From the NCBI GenBank assembly GCA_049324315.1, contig JBMOKU010000033.1:124001-188000 (forward strand): a DNA stretch of 64,000 nucleotides, read 5' to 3'. The notes beneath the pieces are model-generated. The model saw only the letters and a program-made list of their open reading frames with translations. It was not told the origin of the DNA and did not search any database. This document shows, one piece after another, positions 51,809 to 60,123 of this stretch (its first letter is position 1; every line of letters starts with the position of its first letter). The position numbers and the translations under genes were made by a program. The stretch comes from JBMOKU01 sp049324315. Its GTDB lineage: Bacteria; Bacillota; Clostridia; Peptostreptococcales; Thermotaleaceae.

Positions 51809-52036
51809 CTATGCATAGACTGGCTCATGATGGTGTGGATGGTGGACCAAGCCAACTGCCTCAGCATATTTTAACCATGTTTCAACACTTGCAATAACTA
51901 CACGGGCTTCAATGGCCAATAGTTCAATACCTACTAACGACACTCTTGCCCATGCATCGATTACGATTCCTTTATCCAATATTCTATCTAATACTTCTGC
52001 CAAGCTGGATGCATCTGTTGATTTTTTAAGTGCCAT
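51809..52036 (-). CDS. gvpA: Major gas vesicle structural protein GvpA (copy 2)
   Basis: 75 aa. The core (LAEVLDRILDKGIVIDAWAR, VSLVGIELLAIEARVVIASV) is the canonical GvpA rib protein: helix, two beta strands, helix. Residues 1-63 are identical to copy 1. The tail VHHPHHHEPVYA is His-rich, unlike most GvpA tails, and differs from copy 1. The ATG follows GGAG. Confidence 0.96.
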   Translation of the reverse strand: MALKKSTDASSLAEVLDRILDKGIVIDAWARVSLVGIELLAIEARVVIASVETWLKYAEAVGLVHHPHHHEPVYA

Positions 52037-52199
52037 ATATCGTCTCTCCTTTCACTTTATGGAATTTATTGATTTGTTTTGTATGGGGATTTATAAATTC
52101 CTTGCAAAGCCTGCACTATTCAGTATGATATGATGGGCAAATTGGCTCACATCCTAGCAAGCCAACCGCCCAAGTGCCCGTCATGGATCTATATCGCTG

Positions 52200-52427
52200 T
52201 TATTCATAGATTGGGTGAGGATGATGTTTATGGTGCAGCAATCCGACTGCTTCAGCATATTTTAACCATGTTTCAACACTTGCAATGACTACACGGGCTT
52301 CAATGGCCAATAGCTCAATACCTACCAATGACACTCTTGCCCATGCATCGATTACAATACCTTTATCTAATATTCTGTCTAATACTTCTGCCAAGCTGGA
52401 TGCATCTGTTGATTTTTTCAATGCCAT
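52200..52427 (-). CDS. gvpA: Major gas vesicle structural protein GvpA (copy 1)
   Basis: 75 aa, first gene of the cluster and nearest its promoter. Identical to copy 2 through residue 63, then LHHKHHPHPIYE. The helix-strand-strand-helix core and the VETWLKYAEAVGL helix match GvpA closely. Two expressed copies with different tails could co-assemble in one shell. Confidence 0.96.
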   Translation of the reverse strand: MALKKSTDASSLAEVLDRILDKGIVIDAWARVSLVGIELLAIEARVVIASVETWLKYAEAVGLLHHKHHPHPIYE

Positions 52428-52491
52428 ATGTTATCTCTCCTTCATGATTATGATTTTTTCTTGATTTGGAAACCTCATCGTTTCCTAGTAC

Positions 52492-52521
52492 ATATTATGT
52501 TTGTCCGTATAAACGGTCACA
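52492..52521 (-). promoter_or_regulatory. Possible gvpA promoter with internal palindrome
   Basis: Minus strand: TGTGAC, 18-bp spacer, TAATAT. The -35 is poor. The spacer contains CCGTTTATACGG (4-bp arms), which could be an operator. No regulator gene is adjacent. Confidence 0.4.
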
Positions 52522-52557
52522 CTTTTTTCATGGAATTTATTTATGATTTTTTATTTC

Positions 52558-52601
52558 AAAAAACAAAAATGAGTCAAAGGAATTAATCCCTTTGGCTCAT
52601 T
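52558..52601 (-). terminator. Terminator after the MSEP-CTERM-like gene
   Basis: ATGAGCCAAAGG pairs with CCTTTGACTCAT (one G-U), followed by TTTTTGTTTTTTG. The stem begins within the last codons of the gene. Confidence 0.85.
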
Positions 52602-55395
52602 CAACTTGAAGTTTCCTCCATCTTATAAACAGCACGAATCCAACAGCCAGCATTACCATAATAAATAACGGCGGTTCATCCATTTCCGTGAAATCCCCTA
52701 TATCCAGGGGTTTATCAGTGGATAGTATTTGCTTTTGCTTTTCCAGCATGACCTTCGCCTGTGCTTCATTTTCCAGGACGATATATGAGGTTAGGGGACT
52801 CATGACCTCACCCATGATACTTCCTTTCACGATGGCTAAAGCTTTTTCCGTTTGCTTTTCCGGATGCAGCATAAGGCCCATGTGCATAGCCTCCAATATT
52901 ACACCGTCTCCCCACTGCATTCCTCTTAAGTCCTTCTCTGTAAGTCCTGAATCCTTATCTAAAATAGCGATACTATCCTCATGATCGTCTGGAAGATAGA
53001 AGGTTTTGCCATTATATTTCCAACGTAGAACAGGAGAAGTCTCAACGGATGTCACTCTTCTATCTGTACTTTGCTGCTGAGATAACAGTAGGGAATGTCT
53101 TAATAGTTTCCCGTCCTTATATAAGTGATAAAAAGCCGGGCTCTCAGGAGAAGTAAATTGGAAACTTTCGAAATCCTCCGGCAGAATGGCTTTTGTCAGA
53201 TCATCCGTTACGATAACAATGACCGGCTGCTCAAGGGTACGATTCACATAATGCTCATAGAAAATCCTCTTGATGGTATAATCTACATAAAAACCGCCTT
53301 TCACCGGAAATTTTTCAAAACTCCTTTCCCAAGCTGCGTCATACGTCGTTCTTTTTTCGTTGTAATTTACAGCAATCACCTCTGCAGCAGAACTTTCTAT
53401 AGAATAATTATCCATGTAGTCTTTTACTCTTTTTATATAGTCTGCAGTAAGATCTTCATTTCCTTTAGAATAATCCAGAATAAAATAATACCTTTGATCT
53501 CTGGTGACTTTAGGTAATGTCTCTTTTATTTCCTTGGGAATATATAAAACATCTGCATGAGGCGATATGATTTGAGCCTGATCTGACTTTCTATCAGGCG
53601 TATCTGCTAAGCGGATTTCACTCTGATCTATGCTTAGGGTAATAGGACTTTTATGAATAATCTCAATGCCGGTTTTTCTTATTTCTTTTCCTGCAAAGGG
53701 GAATACCTTAAAGTCAATATGATCGTCTCCAAGATAAGTCAAAATACCCGGATCCCTTCTCACAGACTTAATCTGTTGATAAATCCAGTTGACCGCCCTT
53801 TTATCTGCAATCATACCGTATTTCTTTTCATCCCCTACATATAGGTAATAATTGCTTATATAGCTTCCTTCGGGCAGCTTAAACACCGTGCGAAATTCAC
53901 TTTGAAAATCACTGGTATTCTTCAATTCAAAATGAAGCCAGCTCTTATAGGTCCCTTCTTTTTCATCGAAAGTTGTTTCGCCTTGAAGCTTATCTATCAC
54001 AATATTTTCATTCGTGCTGTCTTCAAATCCGTTCCAGACGTCTACATCCCCAATAGGCTCTCCAAAGAATATTCCTTCCAGACGTTTGATCTTCTGATCA
54101 GATATTGATAAATTATCTAGGACATACCAGTTATAAAAAGAGGTTAAGTAGGGTGTTCTCGTGGTGATCAAGCCAAACCGCTGTCGGTCTCTGCTGTTCA
54201 TGTATTTAATATTGGTGAGGGCTCTCTTGATGCCCGGCAGATTTAATTCTCCTTCTGACGACTCCTCATAGCTTCTTTGATAGGTGAAACGCAAGGCTTC
54301 GCCTACATGCTCCGCATCTTGACCAACGGCAAGAACATAAACAGAAGGAATCAATACGATTCCCAGCATAAACACCGCCGTCAAACTTCTCCTTGTGAAA
54401 AAAACCTTCAAGTATTGGAAATCTACCCAAAGAGATCGAACATGGAGCAGCATCAGAACCAGAGGTACAATCATCAAAATACCCAAACCAAAAACAATCA
54501 GTCCAAACATCGCCAACGGCAAATAAGGCAGGAAGACGATAAAAAAATAAAAGGTAAATACAAAGGTAATACTTTTAGCTGCAAACAAAACTAATCTTGC
54601 TCTCTGGTCCTCCACTAAAGGAACCAGTATAAGGGTACCCGTAATAGCAGCAAACACATAGTAGCCATAATGGGAGAAATCCCCAAACACATCCCCCATA
54701 GCCTCATTAAGTGCCAAGCCCATTAACGATCCGGCTAGCACAAAGGGTGTCAGATATTTTTGCCAAATGTCTGCCTTTTGCCGTAGTATCATATAAATGA
54801 CCCTTATGAAGAAAAAGAAAAAAGCTGCCATACTGCCGATAAATACAATCGGCACTACCTTTTCCAATGCGTCCAGCAGCGGACTTCTTCCTAAGTGAAT
54901 CAACTGTATAGAGAAATACCAAAACAGTGGAATCCCGATTACAAAAAGAACATCCTTGTGAATGCTTTTGTCACTGTGCTTTTCAATGGTCCAGTGTACA
55001 ATCACCAGCATCCCGTGGGCTAAGGCCGGCATGATCAATGTCAGCAGCAATGTGCCGGGGCTTACCCCCATAAGCATCCAGTCCGGTATAGTAGAAGGAA
55101 TGATCATGGTATACTGGGTAAAGTATATAAATAGGAAAATCACATAAAGGGCAAACTCCCCTATAGACCAAAATGGATGAATGTCCATTTTCTTCATCCA
55201 GCTTACTATACCATATACAGTGAACACAACACACAAGACAGCCAGACAGCTCCCTAACAGCATCCAGATTTGAACGGATGCTTCTGACAGCTCCGAACCG
55301 ATGAAAGCAAATATTCGATAAAACAATACAAAAATAAGAATTTGCGGTATAGTAACCGTAAGCCATAGAATATAAGGCTTATACAATCTATTCAC
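52597..55395 (-). CDS. Large MSEP-CTERM-type exosortase substrate with N-terminal polytopic domain
   Basis: About 932 aa. Roughly residues 1-365 contain ten or more hydrophobic helices; the following ~530 residues are extracytoplasmic with VIT/vWA-like features (FELKNTSDFQSEFRTVFKLP, IVIVTDDL, LTSYIVLENEA). The C-terminus is a sorting-signal triad: EMDEPPLFIMVMLAVGFVLF then IRWRKLQVE, i.e. an M-x-E-P motif, helix and basic tail. This is the architecture of MSEP-CTERM proteins paired with exosortase K. The GTG at 55395, eight bases inside the exosortase gene after GGGGGG, is the likely start, so the pair is translationally coupled. Confidence 0.8.
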   Translation of the reverse strand: MNRLYKPYILWLTVTIPQILIFVLFYRIFAFIGSELSEASVQIWMLLGSCLAVLCVVFTVYGIVSWMKKMDIHPFWSIGEFALYVIFLFIYFTQYTMIIPSTIPDWMLMGVSPGTLLLTLIMPALAHGMLVIVHWTIEKHSDKSIHKDVLFVIGIPLFWYFSIQLIHLGRSPLLDALEKVVPIVFIGSMAAFFFFFIRVIYMILRQKADIWQKYLTPFVLAGSLMGLALNEAMGDVFGDFSHYGYYVFAAITGTLILVPLVEDQRARLVLFAAKSITFVFTFYFFIVFLPYLPLAMFGLIVFGLGILMIVPLVLMLLHVRSLWVDFQYLKVFFTRRSLTAVFMLGIVLIPSVYVLAVGQDAEHVGEALRFTYQRSYEESSEGELNLPGIKRALTNIKYMNSRDRQRFGLITTRTPYLTSFYNWYVLDNLSISDQKIKRLEGIFFGEPIGDVDVWNGFEDSTNENIVIDKLQGETTFDEKEGTYKSWLHFELKNTSDFQSEFRTVFKLPEGSYISNYYLYVGDEKKYGMIADKRAVNWIYQQIKSVRRDPGILTYLGDDHIDFKVFPFAGKEIRKTGIEIIHKSPITLSIDQSEIRLADTPDRKSDQAQIISPHADVLYIPKEIKETLPKVTRDQRYYFILDYSKGNEDLTADYIKRVKDYMDNYSIESSAAEVIAVNYNEKRTTYDAAWERSFEKFPVKGGFYVDYTIKRIFYEHYVNRTLEQPVIVIVTDDLTKAILPEDFESFQFTSPESPAFYHLYKDGKLLRHSLLLSQQQSTDRRVTSVETSPVLRWKYNGKTFYLPDDHEDSIAILDKDSGLTEKDLRGMQWGDGVILEAMHMGLMLHPEKQTEKALAIVKGSIMGEVMSPLTSYIVLENEAQAKVMLEKQKQILSTDKPLDIGDFTEMDEPPLFIMVMLAVGFVLFIRWRKLQVE

Positions 55396-55903
55396 GACTA
55401 TCCCCCCAATTGTTAATAAGCTTGGAAAAAAGAACATAAGCCAGCATTAAAAAGGTTACATAGAATATGATACCGATGGACTGGTGCATGAGTTTGGCTT
55501 GTTTCTCATCAAGGAAGACTCCTGTATTCATGATGAAAACCGCACCGATGATTCTTGATGCATTGGCCAGGATGGTTATACCATATGATGATAGTAAAAA
55601 TAAAACTGCTGCCCAAGCTTTACTCTTTTTATCCTTCATCCGCTGAATAAAGGAAAACACAAGCATCAGATACACAGTGACAAAAAAATTAATGCCAGCA
55701 CAGGCTCTCCCAATATTGATTTGGTATTGGCTGCTCACAAATCCAATTTCTCTATGATAGATGAAAGCCGTCCCTAAAAACCATTGCACGATTAAGGTCA
55801 CGGGCTTTAGCATAAACAACAAGGTTTCTAAGCTGCCATACTGATACAATATATGTAATCCGCCCACAATCATGATAGAAATCAAATAGATGATGATATT
55901 CAT
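55388..55903 (-). CDS. xrtK: Exosortase K-like membrane protease/transpeptidase
   Basis: 171 aa with about five membrane helices. The exosortase catalytic residues are visible: Cys in NIGRACAGINFFVTVY, Arg in ILANASRIIGAVFI and His in KLMHQSIGIIFY. It is short, like exosortase K and archaeosortase-type minimal enzymes. It overlaps and precedes the gene for its presumed single substrate. Exosortases recognise a C-terminal PEP-type motif and release or attach the protein. Confidence 0.82.
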   Translation of the reverse strand: MNIIIYLISIMIVGGLHILYQYGSLETLLFMLKPVTLIVQWFLGTAFIYHREIGFVSSQYQINIGRACAGINFFVTVYLMLVFSFIQRMKDKKSKAWAAVLFLLSSYGITILANASRIIGAVFIMNTGVFLDEKQAKLMHQSIGIIFYVTFLMLAYVLFSKLINNWGDSRE

Positions 55904-56211
55904 TTTCCTGCTCCCTTTATCGCTATCTTTTTTAACCTTATGTCGTGTTAAAATTCTGAGTCTACTTTTATAGGGTAACTATATTTACCACTATATTTTC
56001 ATAGTATCATTAGTTCTAACGTTATTCAATATATTTTTATCGATAATCGATAATTGTTTATTTCTAATTAATATGTTTTTCTTTTATATTTTAAGTCAAG
56101 TCATTGCATGAATTTTTCATAACTATTTAAAAAGTGTGCAGCTGTAGTATAATAGAGAACAAAAGTATTGAGTAAGCGTACGTCATAGATCTATACCATA
56201 CAGAGGAGAGA
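55904..56211. other. AT-rich divergent promoter region
   Basis: A 308-nt region between the exosortase gene (-) and the ABC ATPase gene (+). It holds a likely plus promoter -10 (TATAAT at 56148-56153, with weak ATTTAA 17 bp upstream). A palindrome ATCGATAATCGAT lies near 56039 and several A/T-rich inverted repeats are present. No coding sequence or RNA gene is evident. Confidence 0.5.
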
Positions 56212-56217
56212 ATGCAT

Positions 56218-56997
56218 ATGGTTATTGAAATGAAGCAGGTTTCAGTCCTTCGGAATTCGAAATATCTTTTGAAAGAAATCAACTGGTCTGTGGCATCCGG
56301 CGAGCATTGGGCTGTTTTAGGATTAAACGGGTCAGGAAAAACAACACTATTACATATGGTCAATGGGTACCTCTTTCCTTCCAAAGGGGAAGTAGCAGTT
56401 CTTGGTAAAACATTCGGAAAATATGACTTAAGGGAGCTGAGAAAATCCATCGGCTGGGTCAGTACAGCCCTTCAGGAAAAGCTTTATACCAAGGAATCCG
56501 CTAAAGATATTATTCTAAGTGGCAAATACGCCACCATCGGTTTATATGATCACCCGGAAAAAGAGGATATGGAACGTTCTGATTATTTGCTGGAGCAATT
56601 CGGCTGCAGCCATTTAGCTCATCGCCCGTATCAGACCCTATCCCAAGGGGAAAAGCAGCGGGTACTTATTGCCAGGGCACTGATGGCATCCCCTCGCCTA
56701 CTGATCTTGGACGAGCCCTGTACCGGATTAGACATTATTGCAAAAGAGCAGCTATTATCTGCCATCCAAAAACTAAGCTGTGAGAAGAATGGACCTACAT
56801 TAATTTATGTTACTCATCGGACTGATGAAATTTTGCCGATTTTCACCCATACATTACTGCTTCGCAGCGGTCAGGTTCACGCCTCCGGAAAAACAACATC
56901 CTTACTAACCTGCGAAAGTCTTTCAGAATTTTTTCAGGTCCCTGTCCATATAGAACATCATCAGGATCGGACGTGGATACACCTGGATTCTCTGTAG
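56218..56997 (+). CDS. Stand-alone ABC transporter ATP-binding protein
   Basis: 259 aa. Walker A GLNGSGKTTLLHMVNG, Q-loop region, signature TLSQGEKQRVLIARAL, Walker B LLILDEPCTGLD and switch His in YVTHRTDEI. It resembles the YlmA/ModF branch of ATPases encoded without a permease. An ATG at 56212 is very close to GAGGAGAG; the ATG at 56218 has better spacing. The partner membrane protein, if any, is elsewhere. Confidence 0.88.
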   Translation: MVIEMKQVSVLRNSKYLLKEINWSVASGEHWAVLGLNGSGKTTLLHMVNGYLFPSKGEVAVLGKTFGKYDLRELRKSIGWVSTALQEKLYTKESAKDIILSGKYATIGLYDHPEKEDMERSDYLLEQFGCSHLAHRPYQTLSQGEKQRVLIARALMASPRLLILDEPCTGLDIIAKEQLLSAIQKLSCEKNGPTLIYVTHRTDEILPIFTHTLLLRSGQVHASGKTTSLLTCESLSEFFQVPVHIEHHQDRTWIHLDSL

Positions 56998-57045
56998 CTT
57001 TACAGAAACAAGTGTCCATGGTTCTTAATTTCACAGATAAAATAA

Positions 57046-57079
57046 GCCAAGAAGCATATACTTCTTGGCTCAACTTTTT
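57046..57079 (+). terminator. Terminator after the lone ABC ATPase gene
   Basis: GCCAAGAAG and CTTCTTGGC form a perfect 9-bp stem followed by TCAACTTTTT. Confidence 0.82.
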
Positions 57080-57139
57080 CTACCCGCGCTGCCGATTAAT
57101 CATTTTTTCCACAAAAAACCTGTTCCCATGTTTCCATCT

Positions 57140-58120
57140 CTATCTTAATACCAGCTTCCTTTGAAAAAATCTATATAGTACCAATAGCCACACAAAACCA
57201 GTTACAAGCATCGCTATATTTGCGCTCCAATTAACACTGCCAGTCCATGCACTCAGAAGAGATTCGAACTGCCAATAGTTTGGGAGCCAATAATAAAACA
57301 TCTTAAAGCGTTCAGGGACAAAATAACTTGATATTGGAAGTATCAAACATGCCGGCATGATAAGCTTAATGGATGCAATAGCAGCTATCTGATTATTAGC
57401 CGTACATCCTAATCCAATGGCAATCAGGGCAATAACTGCTACAGAGCATACTGCCGCCAGTACAAATGCTATCATATCTTCACTCCTACCCATGATCAAT
57501 ACACACAGCACGATATTACCAAGCCCCAGCAGCAGGGCAATGAGCGTACGGGCACTCATAAATGTTCTTAGACTCATCGGTGATACTGCAAGGGCACGAA
57601 TAGCTTTACTTTCACGTTCTGCAACCACATTGAAACCAGAAACCGTGCTGCTTATAAATAAGGCCGTAAGCAGCAATGAAACTGCCGTCAATTCAATAAT
57701 TATATTCCCCTTTGAGGCTATTTTTTCAGAGGTAAAGTTCGGTATGTCGTTGGATACTGCTCGTGAGATTAATAGACTGACCTGCTTTGAAAACACAACA
57801 CCCTCGTTGCCTTCCAGCACAATTTTATAGTCATTATCTTGAAGAACAACACCGGCAATACTATCAAATCGTTCTACTCTCTGTTTGACTGCAAACTCAT
57901 CAGCCGCAATTTCAACGTCACCTACTTTTTCAAGGTTCTTTATAATTGCTGCCGGCACGTCCTTTGCCACAACAAAGCTCATCGTGCCTTGCCCCAGATT
58001 TCCCAATACTGCAAGATACACAAAGGCTAATAATGCAGGAGCTATAGCCATATATAGAACAATTGGATTTCTTGTAATTAGCTTTACATCCATGCTCAGC
58101 ATACTCAGTATTTTTCTCAT
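57140..58120 (-). CDS. ABC-2 type exporter permease (second subunit)
   Basis: About 326 aa. TM1 (NPIVLYMAIAPALLAFVYLA), an extracytoplasmic domain of ~130 residues, then five helices in the C-terminal half. ESKAIRALAVSPMSLRTFMS is the typical ABC-2 coupling-helix region. It is the last gene of the TetR-regulated operon, 12 nt after the first permease. The ATG at 58120 follows GAGGGGTG; a GTG at 58129 is possible. Confidence 0.9.
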   Translation of the reverse strand: MRKILSMLSMDVKLITRNPIVLYMAIAPALLAFVYLAVLGNLGQGTMSFVVAKDVPAAIIKNLEKVGDVEIAADEFAVKQRVERFDSIAGVVLQDNDYKIVLEGNEGVVFSKQVSLLISRAVSNDIPNFTSEKIASKGNIIIELTAVSLLLTALFISSTVSGFNVVAERESKAIRALAVSPMSLRTFMSARTLIALLLGLGNIVLCVLIMGRSEDMIAFVLAAVCSVAVIALIAIGLGCTANNQIAAIASIKLIMPACLILPISSYFVPERFKMFYYWLPNYWQFESLLSAWTGSVNWSANIAMLVTGFVWLLVLYRFFQRKLVLR

Positions 58121-58132
58121 GATCATCACCCC

Positions 58133-59101
58133 TCAACTTGCAGATAGCAGTTTCTTCTTAATCAACACACCACATAATCCTGCTGCTGCAATAATCTCAC
58201 CAGTTAGCAGCGTTAAAGTCGAAGCAATACTTTTGCCTGATGGAAACAATACTTCGCTATACGCGAATAATACGGAATAAGAAGGAATATATTGAAGCCA
58301 TATGGGTGAAAAGGCCGGTGCTGAATAACTGATCATCGGCAGCATGTTAAGACTCAAAATAAGTGTAGCAACAAAAAACCAACTGGATATATCCTTGAAA
58401 AAAACTGCAACACACAATCCCAGCAATGTATACAATACACAGCCCATCAGCGTTAGCAATAGAAACATGCCCCAATTAAAGCTGCTGCCGACCGTCAAAA
58501 TTGTCATAAAAGCTGCATATATCATGCCCACCACAGCGAACAGCAAAACCTTATTGATAATATAAGCAGTTGTTCCGCCGGGAGAAATTCTATATGCCTT
58601 TAGCACCGTTTCCTGCTTCTCTCCCAGAAGAAGTATCGCTGCCATCAAAAATCCTGTTACTATAGCCTCAAAGCTAATGAAAACAGGCATCATTCGTTTG
58701 TTTTGAGGTACAGGAACGGCTTCCTCCCGAATCGTTTCTACGCTTACTTCCACTAATGGTTTCGTAGGTAACGTCAGACTTGAAACAAGAGCTGCAACGG
58801 CCTTATCACTCAGTCCATCATGAACAACCGTGACTTTGCCCGCTTCATAAATAATTCCGACCGTGCCATTAGCTTTTACATCATTTCTTACTTCTTCTGG
58901 AGAAGCAGCTGTTTTTATCCCTCCTCCGCGAATATCCATACCATATATAATCATTGTTGTCTCGTTCGTTGAGAACTCAGCAGGTATCAAAAAATTTGCC
59001 GTTAGTACAATCAATATTAAAGAAACAGATATAACCCAAAATATGGCGTTTCGTAGCAATAACTTAAAATCCTGCTGAAACAAATTTATTATTTTCTTCA
59101 C
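58133..59101 (-). CDS. ABC-2 type exporter permease (first subunit)
   Basis: 322 aa. TM1 near residues 18-38, an extracytoplasmic domain of ~120 residues, then five helices. The motif GEKQETVLKAYRISPGGTTA precedes the membrane bundle as in the YhgE/Pip-ABC-2 group. Its start overlaps the ATPase stop by 4 nt, so the genes are translationally coupled. With the other permease it forms a heterodimeric exporter. Confidence 0.9.
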   Translation of the reverse strand: MKKIINLFQQDFKLLLRNAIFWVISVSLILIVLTANFLIPAEFSTNETTMIIYGMDIRGGGIKTAASPEEVRNDVKANGTVGIIYEAGKVTVVHDGLSDKAVAALVSSLTLPTKPLVEVSVETIREEAVPVPQNKRMMPVFISFEAIVTGFLMAAILLLGEKQETVLKAYRISPGGTTAYIINKVLLFAVVGMIYAAFMTILTVGSSFNWGMFLLLTLMGCVLYTLLGLCVAVFFKDISSWFFVATLILSLNMLPMISYSAPAFSPIWLQYIPSYSVLFAYSEVLFPSGKSIASTLTLLTGEIIAAAGLCGVLIKKKLLSAS

Positions 59102-59952
59102 GCAGTAAGCCCCCTTCCGGTAATTCTAATAAAGATATCCTCAAGGGTTGCCTCCTGTGAATGAATGGTGATAGGTTTTTGATTAACAATAAAACTTGCA
59201 AAGCTATTTTTTCCAGCCTCATCTAATGTAAACCGTTTTTCCGCTGTGATATTATCTTCCAGATATTCCACCACCACTGCCTGCTCACCATATTTCAGCT
59301 TAAGGTTGCCTGGCGAATCCATTGCAGCAATCCTTCCCCCTTCAAGAAAGGCAACCTTATCGCAAAGTGTATCTGCCAAATACATATTATGGGTTGTTAA
59401 GAAGATGGTAGCACCTCGATGCTTTTGCTCCAAAATCAAATCCCTCATACTTGCTGCCGTGCTTGGATCCAAACCGCTGGTGGGCTCGTCCAGAAAAAGA
59501 ATTTCCGGATTGTTGATCAAAGCCCGGGCAAGATTGAGCCTCTGCTTCATACCCTTAGAATACTCTCCAGCCTTCTTATTTGCCGAATCCCTCAAGCCTA
59601 CTCGGTCCAGTACCTTCATAGGATCAACTGTGGGAACAGAAAACAAACCGGCAAAGTACTTTAAATTCTCATAGCCTGTAAGGTTCAAGTAAACATTAGG
59701 TTGTTCGAAGGAAACACCTATCTTATTAAAGAATTCAGGTGTCGTATGGGCCACAGAAAGCTGGTCATACATAACCGAGCCCTGTTGAAGCTTTAATAAG
59801 CCGGTCATAATATTTTGTACAGTACTCTTGCCTGCACCACTTGGTCCTAAAAAACCAAATATCTCTCCCTTATCTATTTCAAAGCTAATATCCTTAACTG
59901 CATACGTTTCATCCTTTGAATAGGAATGATACAAATTTTTTACGGTAATCAT
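59098..59952 (-). CDS. ABC exporter ATP-binding subunit
   Basis: 284 aa. Walker A GFLGPSGAGKSTVQNIMTG, signature YSKGMKQRLNLARAL, Walker B ILFLDEPTSGLD, switch His in FLTTHNMYLAD. It has the DrrA/CcmA-type C-terminal extension (~80 residues), common in drug and lipid exporters. It lies 37 nt after the small membrane ORF in the TetR operon. Confidence 0.93.
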   Translation of the reverse strand: MITVKNLYHSYSKDETYAVKDISFEIDKGEIFGFLGPSGAGKSTVQNIMTGLLKLQQGSVMYDQLSVAHTTPEFFNKIGVSFEQPNVYLNLTGYENLKYFAGLFSVPTVDPMKVLDRVGLRDSANKKAGEYSKGMKQRLNLARALINNPEILFLDEPTSGLDPSTAASMRDLILEQKHRGATIFLTTHNMYLADTLCDKVAFLEGGRIAAMDSPGNLKLKYGEQAVVVEYLEDNITAEKRFTLDEAGKNSFASFIVNQKPITIHSQEATLEDIFIRITGRGLTA

Positions 59953-59989
59953 GGGAAAACCCTCCTGTCAAGGAATTATCCTGCTCTGG

Positions 59990-60106
59990 TTATTCTTCAT
60001 GCTGATTGTTTCTCTTATTCATCATTTTTTTCAATATTCTAAGTTTTATTGGTATCATAAAAGCTGATACCACAATAAGCAAAACAATCCAACCCCATAG
60101 TGGCAT
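59990..60106 (-). CDS. Small single-helix membrane protein in the TetR-ABC operon
   Basis: 38 aa: MPLWGWIVLLIVVSAFMIPI, then a basic tail KLRILKKMMNKRNNQHEE. One transmembrane helix with the positive side inside. The ATG follows AGGAGGTGAAGGGGT, the best ribosome site in the operon, and sits between TetR and the ATPase gene. It may be an exporter accessory subunit; no family is recognised. Confidence 0.72.
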   Translation of the reverse strand: MPLWGWIVLLIVVSAFMIPIKLRILKKMMNKRNNQHEE

Positions 60107-60123
60107 ACCCCTTCACCTCCTAT

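Larger units (their letters stand above)
51758..52427. repeat. Tandem duplication carrying gvpA and 3' flank
   Basis: The two gvpA genes start 391 bp apart. Their coding regions are nearly identical, and the sequence after each stop is also related (CCCAAGT, GTCATGGATCTATA versus GTCATTGATCTATA). The unit therefore includes the gene and roughly 50 bp downstream. Differences in the conserved part of the gene are silent. Confidence 0.85.

Noticed and set aside
51758..52427. Tandem gvpA copies as an assembly artefact
   Set aside because: The copies differ at many silent sites and in their tails, which an assembly error would not produce.
53902..54594. Plus-strand frames inside the large exosortase substrate gene
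   Set aside because: They are shadows of its membrane and external domains without ribosome sites or recognisable motifs.
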